Source of the DNA: Aricia agestis
Taxonomy: Eukaryota > Arthropoda > Insecta > Lepidoptera > Lycaenidae
Reading direction: 5' to 3'
NCBI RefSeq assembly: GCF_905147365.1
Contig: NC_056408.1
Coordinates: 16,988,001 to 17,052,000 of the forward strand
DNA: 64,000 nucleotides
Of this stretch, positions 1 through 10,444 are shown piece after piece (position 1 is the stretch's first letter; every line of letters starts with the position of its first letter). Position numbers and translations under genes: made by a program. Under the pieces are notes generated by a model that was not told where the DNA came from, searched no databases, and was given only the letters and a program-made list of their open reading frames with translations.

Positions 1-98
1 GTACTCTTTCTTTGCTTTGGTTTGTCTGTCAGTTGTTTCTTGTGGTTATTTCGCTTGTGGTAGATAAAATTTGTAAACGGAATTAAAACTTGAATAAT

Positions 99-158
99 AT
101 GGACTCTGATTATGAGGAAATAATTACGGCAGCACCCAAAAAGCAAAATAAAAAATGA
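99..158 (+). other. Short 19-codon open frame, unidentified
   Basis: ATG at 99 opens a 19-codon frame (begins MDSDYEE) that stops at 156-158. A second frame from the ATG at 155 reads on into the duplicated unit that follows and stops at 291. The acidic start resembles the leader exons of several insect transposases, but nothing confirms it. It could be chance. Confidence 0.2.
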
Positions 159-190
159 ACATTCATATAAACGCAATATTATTAAAAAGG

Positions 191-541
191 CTTGAGTATC
201 CGGTGAGGCATACGTTGCTCATAATGGCTGACAAATTCCAAGTGTATCATATGGATCTGGTTGCAGGGACGTTATATTACTACGTTTAAAATGCTCAGTA
301 AAATATTAAATTACTTACTTCATTACATTATTTTTGTTGGAAGGCGTGAGATCACATTTACTTGCAGCTTGAGTATCCGGTGAGGCATACGTTGCTCATA
401 ATGGCTGACAAGTTCCAAGTGTATCATATGGATCTGGTTGCAGGTACGTTATATTACTACGTTTAAAATGCTCAGTAAAATATTAAATTACTTACTTCAA
501 AACATTATTTTTGTTGGAAGGCGTATGATCACATTTACTTG
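191..541 (+). repeat. 177-bp direct tandem duplication containing an exon-like unit
   Basis: Two copies, 191-367 and 368-541, differ at only a few bases. Each holds about 76 bp that reads as 25 codons (starts LEYPVRHTLL). In copy 2 this stretch is framed by a good acceptor (ttacttgcag at 358-367) and donor (caggtacgt near 443-451). In copy 1 the donor GT is mutated to GG and the 5' flank lacks a clean acceptor. This looks like a tandem duplication of an exon plus part of its intron. The parent gene is not recognised. Confidence 0.6.
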
Positions 542-544
542 TTA

Positions 545-1324
545 TGGGTGCAAACGAAAATGCTATTCAAATGTATGGTCATGTGGGTCAAGTGTGCGCA
601 GCGTGTAAGTGTGCGCATAAATATCTCGAAAAATATACGACGCTAAGGAACGGCAACCCCCCACTTCAATAACCCACAGGACGCCCTATGAAGCGCTCGT
701 GTCCCAACGGCTGCGCGCGCGCCGTTTTGGATTAACAGATAAATGAAGATTTTTGCTCAAATATTTACGATATTTTGTAATTTTTAATGCGTAATCTTTT
801 GAAGTCATGTATTGTTTTTCTAAATAAGCTTTTTGCTACCGAGTGCAACATAATATCAAGTTTGTTATTTGCCAGTGTTTAGGATATTATGATGATGCAA
901 TAATTAATTATATTCGTTTAACCCTGTTGCTATGCTTTGGGTTAAGTGTGCGCAGAAGCACGTCGAGTAAGTGCGCGCATGTTTTTATATACATTCCCAT
1001 ATGTAGTCCCTTATGTGGCGAACAGTATTCTGATCAGCGTTGCCAGACGTCTCGATTTTGGCGGGACGTCCCGATTTTTTCATCAAAATTAAATGTCCCG
1101 CGAGGGACAGGCTCAGTCCCGCTTTTCGGGGAAAACCCGAGCGTACGTGCAGAGTGCTGAGAAAGAAAGGTACGTAATGAAGATTCTTAGCGTGGGAGGT
1201 AGAGGGGTGGATTTTCTTTGGCTACTTTTGCTATCTATTATCACCTAAACGTTATTCTAACGCAAATGAAAAGATAAAAATTCAAAAAACATACCTTTTT
1301 TAAAAAATGTAATACGGATCCTAG
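545..1324. other. 780 bp without a recognisable gene
   Basis: The stretch holds a diverged direct repeat of an aagtgtgcgca word (about 590-625 and 950-980) and a GC-rich patch at 1030-1140 with several short gggac/gtccc complements that could fold. A 105-codon frame at 843-1160 has no recognisable domain and low-complexity composition, so I do not call it a gene. Confidence 0.4.
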
Positions 1325-1413
1325 CTTTCTAAATGTTATTCCACTTGACTAAATTTTGTTACTAAATCATTTAGATGTCTAAATTTAGTCAAATGGAATA
1401 ACAACTTTAGAAA
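1325..1413. repeat. Palindromic hairpin, probable MITE remnant
   Basis: Arms of about 32 bp (1325-1356 and 1381-1413) are reverse complements with a few mismatches, around a 24-bp loop. The arms carry gttattcca and tggaataac. Short palindromes of this type are usually foldback or MITE remnants. Confidence 0.55.
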
Positions 1414-1803
1414 TAAATTACGAGTAAGAAATTTAAAAAAACCCTTGCCAAACAACTTTCAAAAGTAATGAAATAATATTTACTGCCTTTAAGTTCAAAT
1501 AATTCGTAACTTGTGTAAAGTAATATTTTAGTTCATAATTTGTTGTCACGGTGTGTCGGAGGACCGCCAAGTAAACTACAACCCACAACCGCCAAGTCGC
1601 TGATTATCTCCATTCGGATTACGGTTCGCTGTGAAATGTTATGTGAAATCTCAAATCAAACATCTACATTAGCGGTCCCCCGATTGAAAAAGTGTTTAAA
1701 TTCATCTCCTTATCAAGTAATCATCATCATCATCACCCTCATCTCTTCAAGAAACGCTGACCTAGGCGATCTACGGGGAATTAGCGCAAGCTGTCCCCCA
1801 CAT

Positions 1804-2870
1804 TGTATGGTCCTTCGTAAAGCCGGATTCTACGCCAGGACCATTGTATGGTTCTTCAAGAAGCCGAATTCTCTCCAAGGAAGAAAGAAAATCAAGTGAA
1901 AATAAAGAAGCCAGTGCGGTCAGTGAAGAAAGATGTTCAAATCGAAGGCTTCAAGCATCGCCGATGGGGCCAAACGAGCGAGTCAAACCGGAGTCTAGAC
2001 GAGAAGCGGAGCATCGACGCGCCCCGTGGCTCCTCCGGTCGAAGAACAGGAGGAAAACTCCAAGGAAACCACCGAAACGTCCGAAACAGAACAAACCTCG
2101 ACGGAACGAACCTCTACCACCGCCAGCGAGTAAACAGCAGTAGAAGAAGACTCACGACGAAAGAAGCGTGCGCCTCAGGGAAAGGAAAGCAGGAGGAAAA
2201 TTTTCTAAGCTGAGGAAAAGCTGGCGGAACTGAAACTGGCAGAGGCACGTGCATCGCTCGCCCTCGCAGAAGCCAAGCTGGCCAGGGAAAAGGCCATGCT
2301 GGCCTGCGGAGACGAGGAGGGAAACGAGGTAGCAGAAAAGGAAACGGACAAGGTGGAAGAGTGGCTGCAAGGGCAAACCATTAACCCGGCGGCCGAGGAA
2401 AAAGAAAAGCAGAACGAAAATGAAGGAAAGAAAAATGAAAATTCGGAAAATGAACCGGAGCACAGAAAAGCTGAACAAGCCCCCGGGTTTCTTCAAGAGC
2501 TTCCCCGTTCGCCGGACATTCGACGGGGTGGCTCGGCTACAGGGCGGCGTACTACGAGACTTAAGAAATGTTCTCGCACACCGAAAATACTATGAGGCTA
2601 AGAAGAAGCCTCAAGGGAGCAGCCCTCGAAGCGGTCGAGAGTCTACTCATCAGCCAACCGGAGCCGCGAGCAGTCATCCAGGCGCTGGAAAGAAGATTCG
2701 GCCGTCCGGACACACTGGCGATGGGCGAAATACAGAAAATCAAGGCGCTGGGCAGGCTGAGTGACAGCCCGCAGAACTCTGCATATTTGCTAACAAGATA
2801 GCGAATGTGGTGGCCACGCTGGAGACACTAAAAAAGAAGAAGAATACATATTGTTATCACGGACGTAAAA
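1804..2870 (+). pseudogene. Decayed BEL/Pao retrotransposon leader and gag
   Basis: A leader with tggtccttcgtaaagccgg (1808 on), the primer-site style seen upstream of BEL/Pao gag genes, is followed by a charged coiled-coil region (about 2210-2490, rich in Glu, Ala and Lys). A recognisable BEL gag core follows: RLRRSLKGAALEAVESLLIS near 2593, then an ALERRFGRPD motif near 2680 and NVVATLETLKKK near 2804. The reading frame changes at least three times, so the protein is broken. No protease or polymerase follows. The assignment rests on the gag core; frame breaks are seen directly. Confidence 0.7.
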
Positions 2871-3045
2871 AAAATACGGACGGATCGCCATTAAGAAATG
2901 AGTGAAGCACCCTTAATAAGCCCAGGCGATCATATGTACACATCTTGCACAAACACTCGCACTGTAATAAGCCGATCGTACCGCCATTACGCAATTAGAC
3001 TGCATCGCGGTGACACATCTTTGTCATTCATAAATAAAAATAAAT
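2871..3045. other. Short spacer, nothing recognised
   Basis: This sequence between the gag remnant and the THAP exon has a 74-codon frame overlapping it (2898-3122) with no domain. I see no regulatory signal in it. Confidence 0.3.
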
Positions 3046-3122
3046 ATGCCATCTTGTGTTGTAAAATGGCGCAAGAACAATACAATCTTACACAAAAAAC
3101 ATCAAGGAATAATATTTCATAG
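3046..3122 (+). pseudogene. THAP-domain first exon (degenerate)
   Basis: ATG at 3046 begins MPSCVVK, with HQGIIFH near the end, followed by a splice donor (ag|gtaaaata at 3123). This is the usual first-exon layout of THAP zinc-finger proteins and P-like transposases (M-P-x-C ... G-[IV]-x-F-H). The second zinc-binding Cys of the C2CH finger is missing; a Trp codon stands where it would be, one base from Cys. No downstream THAP exon is visible, so this is probably a leftover of a P-like element or THAP gene. Confidence 0.55.
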
Positions 3123-3548
3123 GTAAAATAACATATTTTTAAAGTATTTTGATAAAATAATGTAAATATTAATTCAACTTCAACAGGTCAGTAATGTCCA
3201 TAACAAAGTGGGGAAATTTTCCCCAAACCGGGGAAAATTTTCAATTATTTTTAAATTTTAAATAATCAAATAATTAATTTTATTGTCTTTTATTAGTGTC
3301 ATGTAAGTATTTAGCATACTATTGACCATTAATTAGGCAGGAATACAATAATAGGGGTGTTGACAGTAAACGAAATCTAATACAAATTATTGTTTTTTTG
3401 AGAGTTTGTATTATAGAATTACTGAAAATGGACATATTTTACTTAATAACTTTATAATATTTTTTATATTTAATAAGTGATTTTTTTAATTGAAATAAGA
3501 GTGTATTTATCTTTTATACATATTTTTAGGTGTAACAAAATACTTATG
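3123..3548. other. AT-rich sequence without a gene
   Basis: A short palindromic run (ggggaaattttcccc, about 3211-3225) is followed by a second ggggaaaattttc. No open frame of note and no other element were recognised. Confidence 0.35.
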
Positions 3549-3718
3549 TACTATCAGAGAAGTTGATTCCTATGCAAATCGGGGACATAAATAGTTTGGT
3601 TGCGTTACGTCAAACCCAGCCGACAGATCACAATTAACATTGAATTGACATAAGTATTCGACCAAATAACGTCGCGTTGGTCTGTCAGTTGCATAGGAAT
3701 CAAGTTCCTTGATGGTAC
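3549..3718. mobile_element. MITE with ~29-bp terminal inverted repeats
   Basis: The left terminus (3549-3577) and right terminus (3689-3717) are reverse complements with about 4 mismatches, sharing the core ttgattcctatgcaa / ttgcataggaatcaa. The interior of about 110 bp is non-coding. The structure is that of a small non-autonomous DNA transposon. I could not fix a superfamily because the flanks do not show a clean target duplication. Confidence 0.65.
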
Positions 3719-3802
3719 ATCTGTAAAATAAATGTATTTCCTAAAAATAGTCTACACCCCTATTAATTTCTTAATTTACAAAAGTGGATATAACTGTTGT
3801 TT

Positions 3803-4085
3803 GACGACCTCTGTGGCTCAGTGGGTGGGCTGTCGGTGGCTCAAGCCGGGGGTCGCGGGTTCGAATCCTGCCGACGGAACAAAAAGTTTTCAAAGTTCCT
3901 GGGTCATGGGTGTGTATTAAATATGTGTATCATATAATAAAAATCTTAAATATATGTATAGTATAACAGTATTAAATATATTTCCGTTGTCTGGTACCCG
4001 TAACACACGTCCGGGTGGAGTACACTAAGTACCTGAAGGTACTTAGCACGGGGTCAGACTGACGTGGTGTGAAGCGTCCATAGAT
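3803..4085 (+). mobile_element. tRNA-derived SINE, copy 1
   Basis: The head carries Pol III box A (tggctcagtggg near 3814) and box B (ggttcgaatcc near 3858) at tRNA-like spacing, followed by a non-tRNA body ending near 4085. A second copy lies inverted at 24044-24304 with the same head, body and end, which defines the unit. It is a retroposon, not a functional tRNA. Confidence 0.85.
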
Positions 4086-4415
4086 AAAATTGTTGTCTTA
4101 GATTTCCTTCAGTAGTAGGGGAGAGAAGGTGCTATTGGTGTAGTCACTCGAGCGTCATTGAGACCTAGTAGGAATGAAAATATTGAATGGACCTCTAGAC
4201 CAGGAATAAATTTAACACCATGTTAGGTGATTTGATTTGACGTAGCGCATGGTAGAACTCTCGATAGCTCTAACAGGCCGTTAACTGATTTAACAAGCCA
4301 TTATTTATTTAACATTACTTGATTGTTTGATGAAACGGGTTACGGGACTTAAGTATCTTATATCTTTTCGTATACAGGTTTCTTATATAGGTTTCGGGGG
4401 CGATAAATCTGTCTA
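4086..4415. other. 330 bp without a gene
   Basis: No open frame or recognised repeat. It may be the body of the Helitron whose 3' end follows, but the 5' TC terminus could not be located. Confidence 0.3.
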
Positions 4416-4492
4416 GCTAGGAATTATTTTTAGAAAATGTCATTTTATTCGTGTTTTATCGAATACCGAGCAAAGCTCGGTCAAATAGCTAG
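4416..4492 (+). mobile_element. Helitron 3' terminus, copy 1
   Basis: A stem ccgagc (4466-4471) / gctcgg (4475-4480) with a 3-base loop lies 8 bases before the terminal CTAG at 4489-4492, which is followed by T. Hairpin plus CTRR before T is the Helitron 3' signature, and this hairpin sequence is typical of moth Helitrons. About 75 bp are shared with the copy ending at 28882. Confidence 0.75.
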
Positions 4493-5454
4493 TAATAATT
4501 TTATTATTGTAAATGTTTGTACATAATCATTATTACTAATAATGTTATGTAAATAATATACTTCTCTGTAGGTACGTAATATGTGTTTTTTTTCTATCTA
4601 TAGTGTCATAAAAATAATATTTTCATTATGACATCTTTAACAACCGCTTACATTTCTGAAGCGAAAAAAACATAAAAATATGTTTAAGTATAAAAAATAC
4701 ATTTAACTTGTCTGAGTTTACAAAATTTAAAAGTAGGGAAATTTATGATTTATATGGCAACCCTCATATCACGCACACGTCCTACACGGGCGGCCATAAC
4801 TAGGCTTCACTCGTGATTAGAGAAGGTTACGTCCGTACTTTTTTTACGTCTGTGATTGTTATTTGTTATTTGGTGATCCAAATTTTGAACAAAATAAACT
4901 TATTCACAAGTACTGCTGATGATGACTTTATGCAGGATTTGTTAAGGGGTGCTGAAAGTTTCTGGGAAACAAATATACTATCCCAGAAATGTTGGAAAGT
5001 GTTGAATAAATACAACTTTTAGTAAATAAACAAAGTCCTTTATTTCAAGAAAATTATGAACACTATAGGCACTATTTGTATAATATAAATAAATTGGTCC
5101 AACTCAAATCAAACAAACATCACGCTAATGATATTAAATTAGAAAACCAAAACACAATAACACGATTTAAGTTTGTTGACCTGAATAATTCACAAAAATG
5201 TCATTAATATGAAATTTGACACATGCCATACCCTGTAAATGTCAGTGACAGTTTTTTTAACTTTTTTTAAATTAGGCTAAGGCGCATTTTTATTCCTCCG
5301 TGTGTATGACGTCATCATCACATTTATCGTTTTTATTTAATTTCTCTTAAAATGTGCGATTAAAAAATGAAATAATTTTTTTTCTGTAATCGCAAGAGCA
5401 AAATAAAGAAATGGTTTTTTCTTTCATGGCGTTATAAAAAATGAAATGTCAATA
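4493..5454. other. ~960 bp of AT-rich DNA without a recognised gene
   Basis: A 69-codon frame (4813-5022) shows no domain. The right part adjoins the 3' end of the Harbinger transposase and may be that element's terminal region, but no inverted repeat was found. The partner-gene MADF exons expected here by comparison with 62580-63501 are absent. Confidence 0.35.
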
Positions 5455-5885
5455 TTAATTTGTATCCAAAGGTATTACATTAATCATTTCATTTTGGAAA
5501 GAAACACTTCCTTCGTGGTTAAAAAAATGAGCAAAGGTATTTCGGACATCATTTCCTTCCACATTTCGCTGTCTCTCGTTACATGTTTCTAACGATACTA
5601 ATGCTGGTGTTTCTTGCCACCAAGCTAAGCGACTAAATGAAGATTTTGAGATATTTTCACGATCAATAAATATGTTATGGACATAGCGTGTATGTTTTTT
5701 CCTCAAATAATTATGTAATGAGCAACATGCGAGCACTATGGCATCCACGTTTTCAACATCTACAGAAAAATTCTAAATCGTGCCGTCAATATGCCAAAAG
5801 CATTTTCTACTACCCTTCTGGCCCTAGAAAGTCTATAATTGAAAATTCTTTGATCATGATTTATGCCTTTGAAAGGATATGGTTT
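5455..5885 (-). pseudogene. PIF/Harbinger transposase copy 1, C-terminal part
   Basis: Read from 5885 down, this gives [27 protein letters not shown] (with the last catalytic Glu in VEN) and then, after a small deletion with frame change, a frame with DAIVLACCSLHNYLRKK to the stop at 5455. This is the C-terminal part of a DDE_Tnp_4 transposase. It is separated from the upstream part (7976-8355) only by a LINE, and the two halves join in sense. The matching part of copy 2 is at 63514-64000. Confidence 0.85.
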
Positions 5886-7975
5886 CATTATTTTATTTTA
5901 TTTTATTAGGAAAACAAACAAGTATACTAAGAAATCACAAAAGAAATTACATACTAAACTTAACATAAACAGTAGTATACTCCACTATGTTTTCACATAT
6001 TATTAGGAAAAATATAATGCTTAATTGCTAACAGTGCATTAAAACATTCTTAATTTCTTTTCTAAACACCTTTTTAGCTTTTGCGAATATGTCTATGTTG
6101 GTAAAGTGATCATTATATAATTTAACTAATCTATGTAGAGGCGCGCGTTCACCAGCATTTGTACGACATGTAGACGTTGCAAATAGTGGGTAAGCGCGCG
6201 TCTCTCGTCTTATTACTGTCCTAGGGACAATATAGAAAATATTGCTAACCAATTCTGGACAATCAATTTTATTGTTTATTAACCCATGCAGCATCATAGT
6301 TTGAAGCAACAAACGTCTTGACTTAAGAGTTAGTAAATTATATTTGTCTAATGATTCCTCATACGGTAATATAGTCTGATGATGATTTATATAATGACAT
6401 TTATATTGCAAGGTTCTAACAAACTTTCGCTGGATTCTCTCGATTTTTTTGTCATATTTAGCATAATACGGGTCCCATATCATAGATGCGTATGTATTCA
6501 ACTTGTGGGCGAATCAAAGAGTTAAAAAGATAAAGATAGGTGTTTTCGAGTTTAAAATCAGATGATGCTCTCATAACGAAATTGTAAATTTGGAATGCTT
6601 TAGCAACTATTTTATCGACGTGTAGATTCAAGTGTAACTTACAATCTAGAATGACGCCGAGATCGCAAATTTGGGTGTCTCTAACTAATATTTCGTTACA
6701 TAGTGAATAGTGAAATTGAAAAGTTTTTATGTTTTTTGTGAAATTAATGTATTTGCATTTACTAATACTTAACTTGAGGTTGTTTTCAATACAGTATTCG
6801 GTCAATCTATTTAAATCATTTTGAAGCTGGCGGCAATCCTCTGGGGATTTAATGGTTTTAAACACTTTGAGATCATCTGCGTACAACAAGAACCTGCTAT
6901 TGCGGAAACATGTGTTGATGTCATTAATATACAAGATAAATAGTAATGGACCTAATATAGATCCTTGTGGAACACCCGAAGTAGCCAAAAATGAGTCTGA
7001 CTGAAATCCATTACACACCACAGTTAGAATACGATTACTAATATAAGATTGAAGCCAGCGAAATAAGTTTCCTTTGATACCATTATACGAAATCTTGTTT
7101 AACAGAATTTTATGATCGACTCGATCAAAGGCCTTTTTAAAATCTGTATAAATTGCGTCTGTTTGTGATCTAGTATCCATGTTTTTAAATAGATAATTTG
7201 TAAAAATGATTAAATTAGTTGATGTAGATTTTTGCCTTACAAAACCGTGTTGTTCTGGAATGATATTTAATCTGACGAATTGATAAATTTCATGATGGAT
7301 AAGTTTTTCGAATACTTTAAGCAATGCTACAAAGAATAGAAATGGGACGGTAATTTTCTATATTCTGTCTAGCACCTCCTTTGTAGATGGGTATAATATT
7401 AGCTTTTTTCCAGATACTAGGAAAAATACCACTCTTGATACATTTATTAAAAATAATAAATAACGGTATACATAATGTGTCAGCAGACCGTTTAACAAAA
7501 TAAGGAGAAATACCATCTGGGCCTGGGCCCTTTGTTGCATCTAGCAACTGTAATTGCTTGCGGATCTAAGGAAGGCTAAGATGTACGGTTGAAAGCGAGG
7601 TATTATTATCACGGTAGTGAACATTATCAGGATGCCAATCAGGAGATAGATTGGAGGGTTCATACACGGACTGAAAGTACTTTGAAAATAGGTTGCAAAC
7701 CTCTGATGGATCACTCGTAGAATCGTTATTGAAGAACATACGAGATGGTATGTCCGATTTACGTTGACGATTGGCTATAAATTTCCAGAAGTACTTAATA
7801 TTACTTGGAATGGCATCTTCGACATTGTCAATGTAGGATCGGTAGCATTTTTTACATTCCGTTTGAAATCGAGTTCTATATAATGCAAATATCTCATAAT
7901 CAGACACATTATTGTATTTCTTCCACTTAACCCAGGCTTTTCTTTTACAATTAAAAATATGTATTAAAGACTTAT
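5886..7975 (-). mobile_element. 5'-truncated jockey-type LINE inserted in Harbinger copy 1
   Basis: The minus strand encodes a reverse transcriptase in fragments: 7907-7566 (thumb-side/linker region), 7547-7317 (GPGPDGISPYFVK, NYRPISIL), 7324-6458 (AFDRVDHKILL, SGVPQGSILGPLLF, catalytic LLYADDLKVF) and 6501-6028 (C-terminal domain, IERIQRKFVRTL). Frames break at 7566, 7320 and 6490. No endonuclease domain or ORF1 remains. The 3' end has a simple (TAAAA)n tail (5887-5910 on plus reads tattttattttatttta). The clade is given as jockey-like from RT style only. Confidence 0.85.
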
Positions 7976-8355
7976 ATTTCTATTTATAGCAAAGGCACTG
8001 TCTCCAACAAACACATATGGTGCAGATGTTGTTGTACCTGGTAAATTTGAAGGAGGTGGTAAATTCAGTTCACCCGACATCAATTTTGTATACAAATTTG
8101 TTGTTTTGAGCACACCACTATCAGAAACACTTCCATTTGTACCAGTATTAACGTAAATGAATTCATATTTAGCATTTACTACTCCTAATAAGACCACACT
8201 GAAAATTTTTTTGTAGTTGTGAAATTCCGATCCACTTCCTGAGGGTTTTTCAATAGCAATGTGCTTCCCATCGATTGCGCCCACGCAGTGTGGAAAATGC
8301 CATTTTTTTTTTAATTTTCTGCTGTGTTTCTCCTTTCATTTTCGGTTGCAGGCAT
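7976..8355 (-). pseudogene. PIF/Harbinger transposase copy 1, catalytic exon 2
   Basis: The exon begins at a minus-strand acceptor (tgttttcag, 8363-8356) and reads ATENE, HFPHCVGAIDGKHIAIEKP (first catalytic Asp in IDG) and VFVGDSAFA (second Asp in GDS). A one-base slip next to a run of A near 8310 breaks the frame. The 3' side is interrupted by the LINE at 7975. Residues are those of the DDE_Tnp_4 family. Length before and after the break together approaches a normal Harbinger transposase. Confidence 0.85.
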
Positions 8356-8408
8356 CTGAAAACAAAATTGTCATTAGATATAATTTAAACATATGTATTA
8401 TGTTACAG

Positions 8409-9248
8409 AGTTCCCGGCCAGATGATGCATCTCCAATACAAGAAGAGGAACAAAGTCAACGAAAGAAAAAGAATAAAAAGTCATCATTAAATACAAAACA
8501 AAACGAATTGCTTGACACTGCGAAGCAGCTTCTTAACCAAAATGATGATAAATGGGACATAATAGGAAAGTCAATAGCAATACAAATGAAAGACATTGAT
8601 AATGATCGATTAACTGTAGTAAATAAAATAATTTCAGACGCCATTTTCTACGCAAAACACAAAAAATTGAGTATGAACTCTCATATAGTTTTAGGGACCG
8701 AAGATCTCACTAAAACCTCCCGTTCCCCACTCCTCCAAAGATCTATTACCCAAAGATTTCCACGATATTCACCACAATATATTTATTTATCATCCCCACA
8801 GTCCGAAACAATGTCTGATTTGGAATCACCGCCTCTGCATACAGTCTTGTCTCCTCCACCCCCTACACAGCCCCGTCAACCTTTACCTCAAGTGTCACCG
8901 TCTCAGTACACAGTCTTATCTACTCCATCCCACGCACAATCCCGTCAGTCAGTGCCTCAAGCGTCGCCATCGCCTGATTACACAGTCTTGTCTCCTCCAC
9001 CCAACACACAGTCACATCAGCCATTGCCTCAAACGTCGCCGTCTCCTCAATACATGGTTTTATCTACTCCATCCCACACACAGTCACATCAGCCATTGCC
9101 CCAAATGTCGCCATCTCCTCAGTACACAGTTTTGCTTCACTCACCTCACACACAGTTACAACATCAGTCAGAACCTCAAATCCAAACAAAATCCTCTGAG
9201 CTTAACTGTTCATTGCCGTCAGCAGATTTTCCTAACGTCAGTTTTTAA
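8409..9248 (+). CDS. BESS-domain exon of the Harbinger partner protein
   Basis: The exon starts after an acceptor (atgttacag, phase 0) and runs 280 codons to TAA at 9246. Around codons 35-80 it carries a BESS-like segment (KWDIIGKSIAIQMKDI... VVNKIISDAIFYA), the C-terminal interaction motif of MADF-BESS proteins that accompany Harbinger transposases. A Ser/Pro/Gln-rich tail follows with about five 23-residue repeats. The gene lies on the strand opposite the transposase and wholly inside the transposase intron (8356-9425). Its MADF exons are missing here but are seen in copy 2 (62580-63501), whose second exon ends in the same phase. The frame could be extended upstream to 8259, but that part is antisense transposase. 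Confidence 0.7.
   Translation, partial: SSRPDDASPIQEEEQSQRKKKNKKSSLNTKQNELLDTAKQLLNQNDDKWDIIGKSIAIQMKDIDNDRLTVVNKIISDAIFYAKHKKLSMNSHIVLGTEDLTKTSRSPLLQRSITQRFPRYSPQYIYLSSPQSETMSDLESPPLHTVLSPPPPTQPRQPLPQVSPSQYTVLSTPSHAQSRQSVPQASPSPDYTVLSPPPNTQSHQPLPQTSPSPQYMVLSTPSHTQSHQPLPQMSPSPQYTVLLHSPHTQLQHQSEPQIQTKSSELNCSLPSADFPNVSF
8829..9180 (+). repeat. ~69-bp coding tandem repeat (Pro-rich)
   Basis: About five units of roughly 23 codons share the pattern SPSPQYTVLSTPSHTQSHQPLPQ with substitutions, for example P-P-P-N-T versus T-P-S-H-T. The units lie in frame in the partner protein tail. The repeat has stayed in frame, which suggests the exon was coding when the repeat expanded. Confidence 0.75.
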
Positions 9249-9425
9249 ATGATCAAACTGTGCTTTGTGAAGGAAATAAATAGTATCGATATGAAAGATT
9301 TCATTATTATCAATCGTAAAAAATAAAGGTAATAGTAAAAATCAATATAACTTAATTATTGTAACTTTTTGTATTTTGACATTCAATAAATACTTAAATC
9401 CTTATAATTTTTTATTTGTACTTAC

Positions 9426-9847
9426 CTTAATGTAATGTCATAAACATTTGTAAATCGCCCAGCACGTCTCAGGAATAATTTTTGATAAAATTTGTGGCGA
9501 TATTATGGAAGAAAATTTTAAATCTTCGTAGGTTTGCCCGGTAGCTAAATATCTCAGGGAAACAACCAATTTGGAGTTATGCTTTCGCGCATCACTGTAT
9601 CTTGTTTTTTGATTAACGGAGTTACCATTCTGAGCAATTCTTCAAAACTGTCTGAACCCATTATCAAATAATACATAATCGACATATGCGAGATTTTCTT
9701 TCTTAAAAACAGCCACTTTTTTACCCAGTATCGTTTTTTACGTCGCTCTCTGGATACACATAACGATGCTACAGTAAGTGCGACACCTGCTTTTTTAAAT
9801 TTTGTTAGTTTCGGCGGACCCATGTCTATGTCACGTGACGTGCACAC
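9426..9847 (-). pseudogene. PIF/Harbinger transposase copy 1, N-terminal exon
   Basis: ATG at 9847 reads to RKKRYWVKKWLFLRK and FEELLRMVTPLIKKQDTVMR, the N-terminal helical region of Harbinger transposases. After a one-base frameshift near 9556 it goes on as SLRYLATGQTYEDLKFSS and ISPQILSKIIPETCWAIY, up to a donor (aag|gtaagt at 9426/9425, minus strand). The intron (8356-9425) contains the partner exon on the other strand. The frameshift makes this copy non-functional. Confidence 0.8.
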
Positions 9848-9871
9848 GTTGTGGCAAGCAATCGCGGAATG

Positions 9872-9980
9872 AAATTGTGTCAGCAGATTGTGGGTTGGAT
9901 GAATCGTGAGTAAAGAACGCTCAATTGCGACTTCAACAAATTGTGTCAGCAGATTGTGGGTTGTGTTGAACCGTGAGTAG
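9872..9980 (+). repeat. 66-bp-spaced direct repeat upstream of transposase
   Basis: Two ~43-bp copies (9872-9915 and 9938-9980) share aaattgtgtcagcagattg and a following cgtgagta. They lie just outside the transposase start and could be subterminal repeats of Harbinger copy 1. The function is unknown. Confidence 0.5.
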
Positions 9981-10305
9981 GGCCTTTTAGATACTTGAGA
10001 ACCCCTTCCCGAATCTCATGGCTGTAAATTTGTTCATTTAATTGTAGACGCTTATTAAAAATTTATCTTACTTTACCCAATGTATAGACAGGATGCCTTG
10101 CTCACCGCTCGTCACTACTTTTTAGTTTGTATCAAGGTAGAACTTATTTTACCTATACTTTTGAAATAGTGTTTTCGCAGTGCAGTGGCCGGTGAAATTT
10201 ACAAAATAGCCTCGGATTCAGAAGAAGATACCACGGGTCCGTCAATGCCTAAGAAATGTAAGAAAACCAAAAACAGAGCCCAAAAGTATAGGTCTTTTGT
10301 ATCTT

Positions 10306-10369
10306 ATATCTAATGTATCGGCTTGGCAAGTTTTTTCTAAAAAACTTGCCAAGCCGATACATTAGATAT
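10306..10369. repeat. Perfect 31-bp inverted repeat with 2-bp loop
   Basis: Arms 10306-10336 and 10339-10369 are exact reverse complements around a CT loop. The arm sequence is the continuation of the hAT remnant, so the right arm looks like a templated snap-back copy of the left, not an element of its own. Confidence 0.95.
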
Positions 10370-10444
10370 GATATTGAATGTCACTTCTTGGTGGAAATTC
10401 ATGTTCAATTAAATATGTAATTATCCACATTCCACAACCACGAC

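Noticed and set aside
843..1899. Two plus-strand frames of 105 and 119 codons (843-1160, 1540-1899)
   Set aside because: No domain, no splice or start context, and composition like the surrounding non-coding DNA; the second overlaps the decayed BEL leader.
3803..3880. Functional tRNA gene
   Set aside because: Boxes A and B are present, but there is no pairing acceptor stem, and the unit continues into a SINE body shared with 24044-24304.
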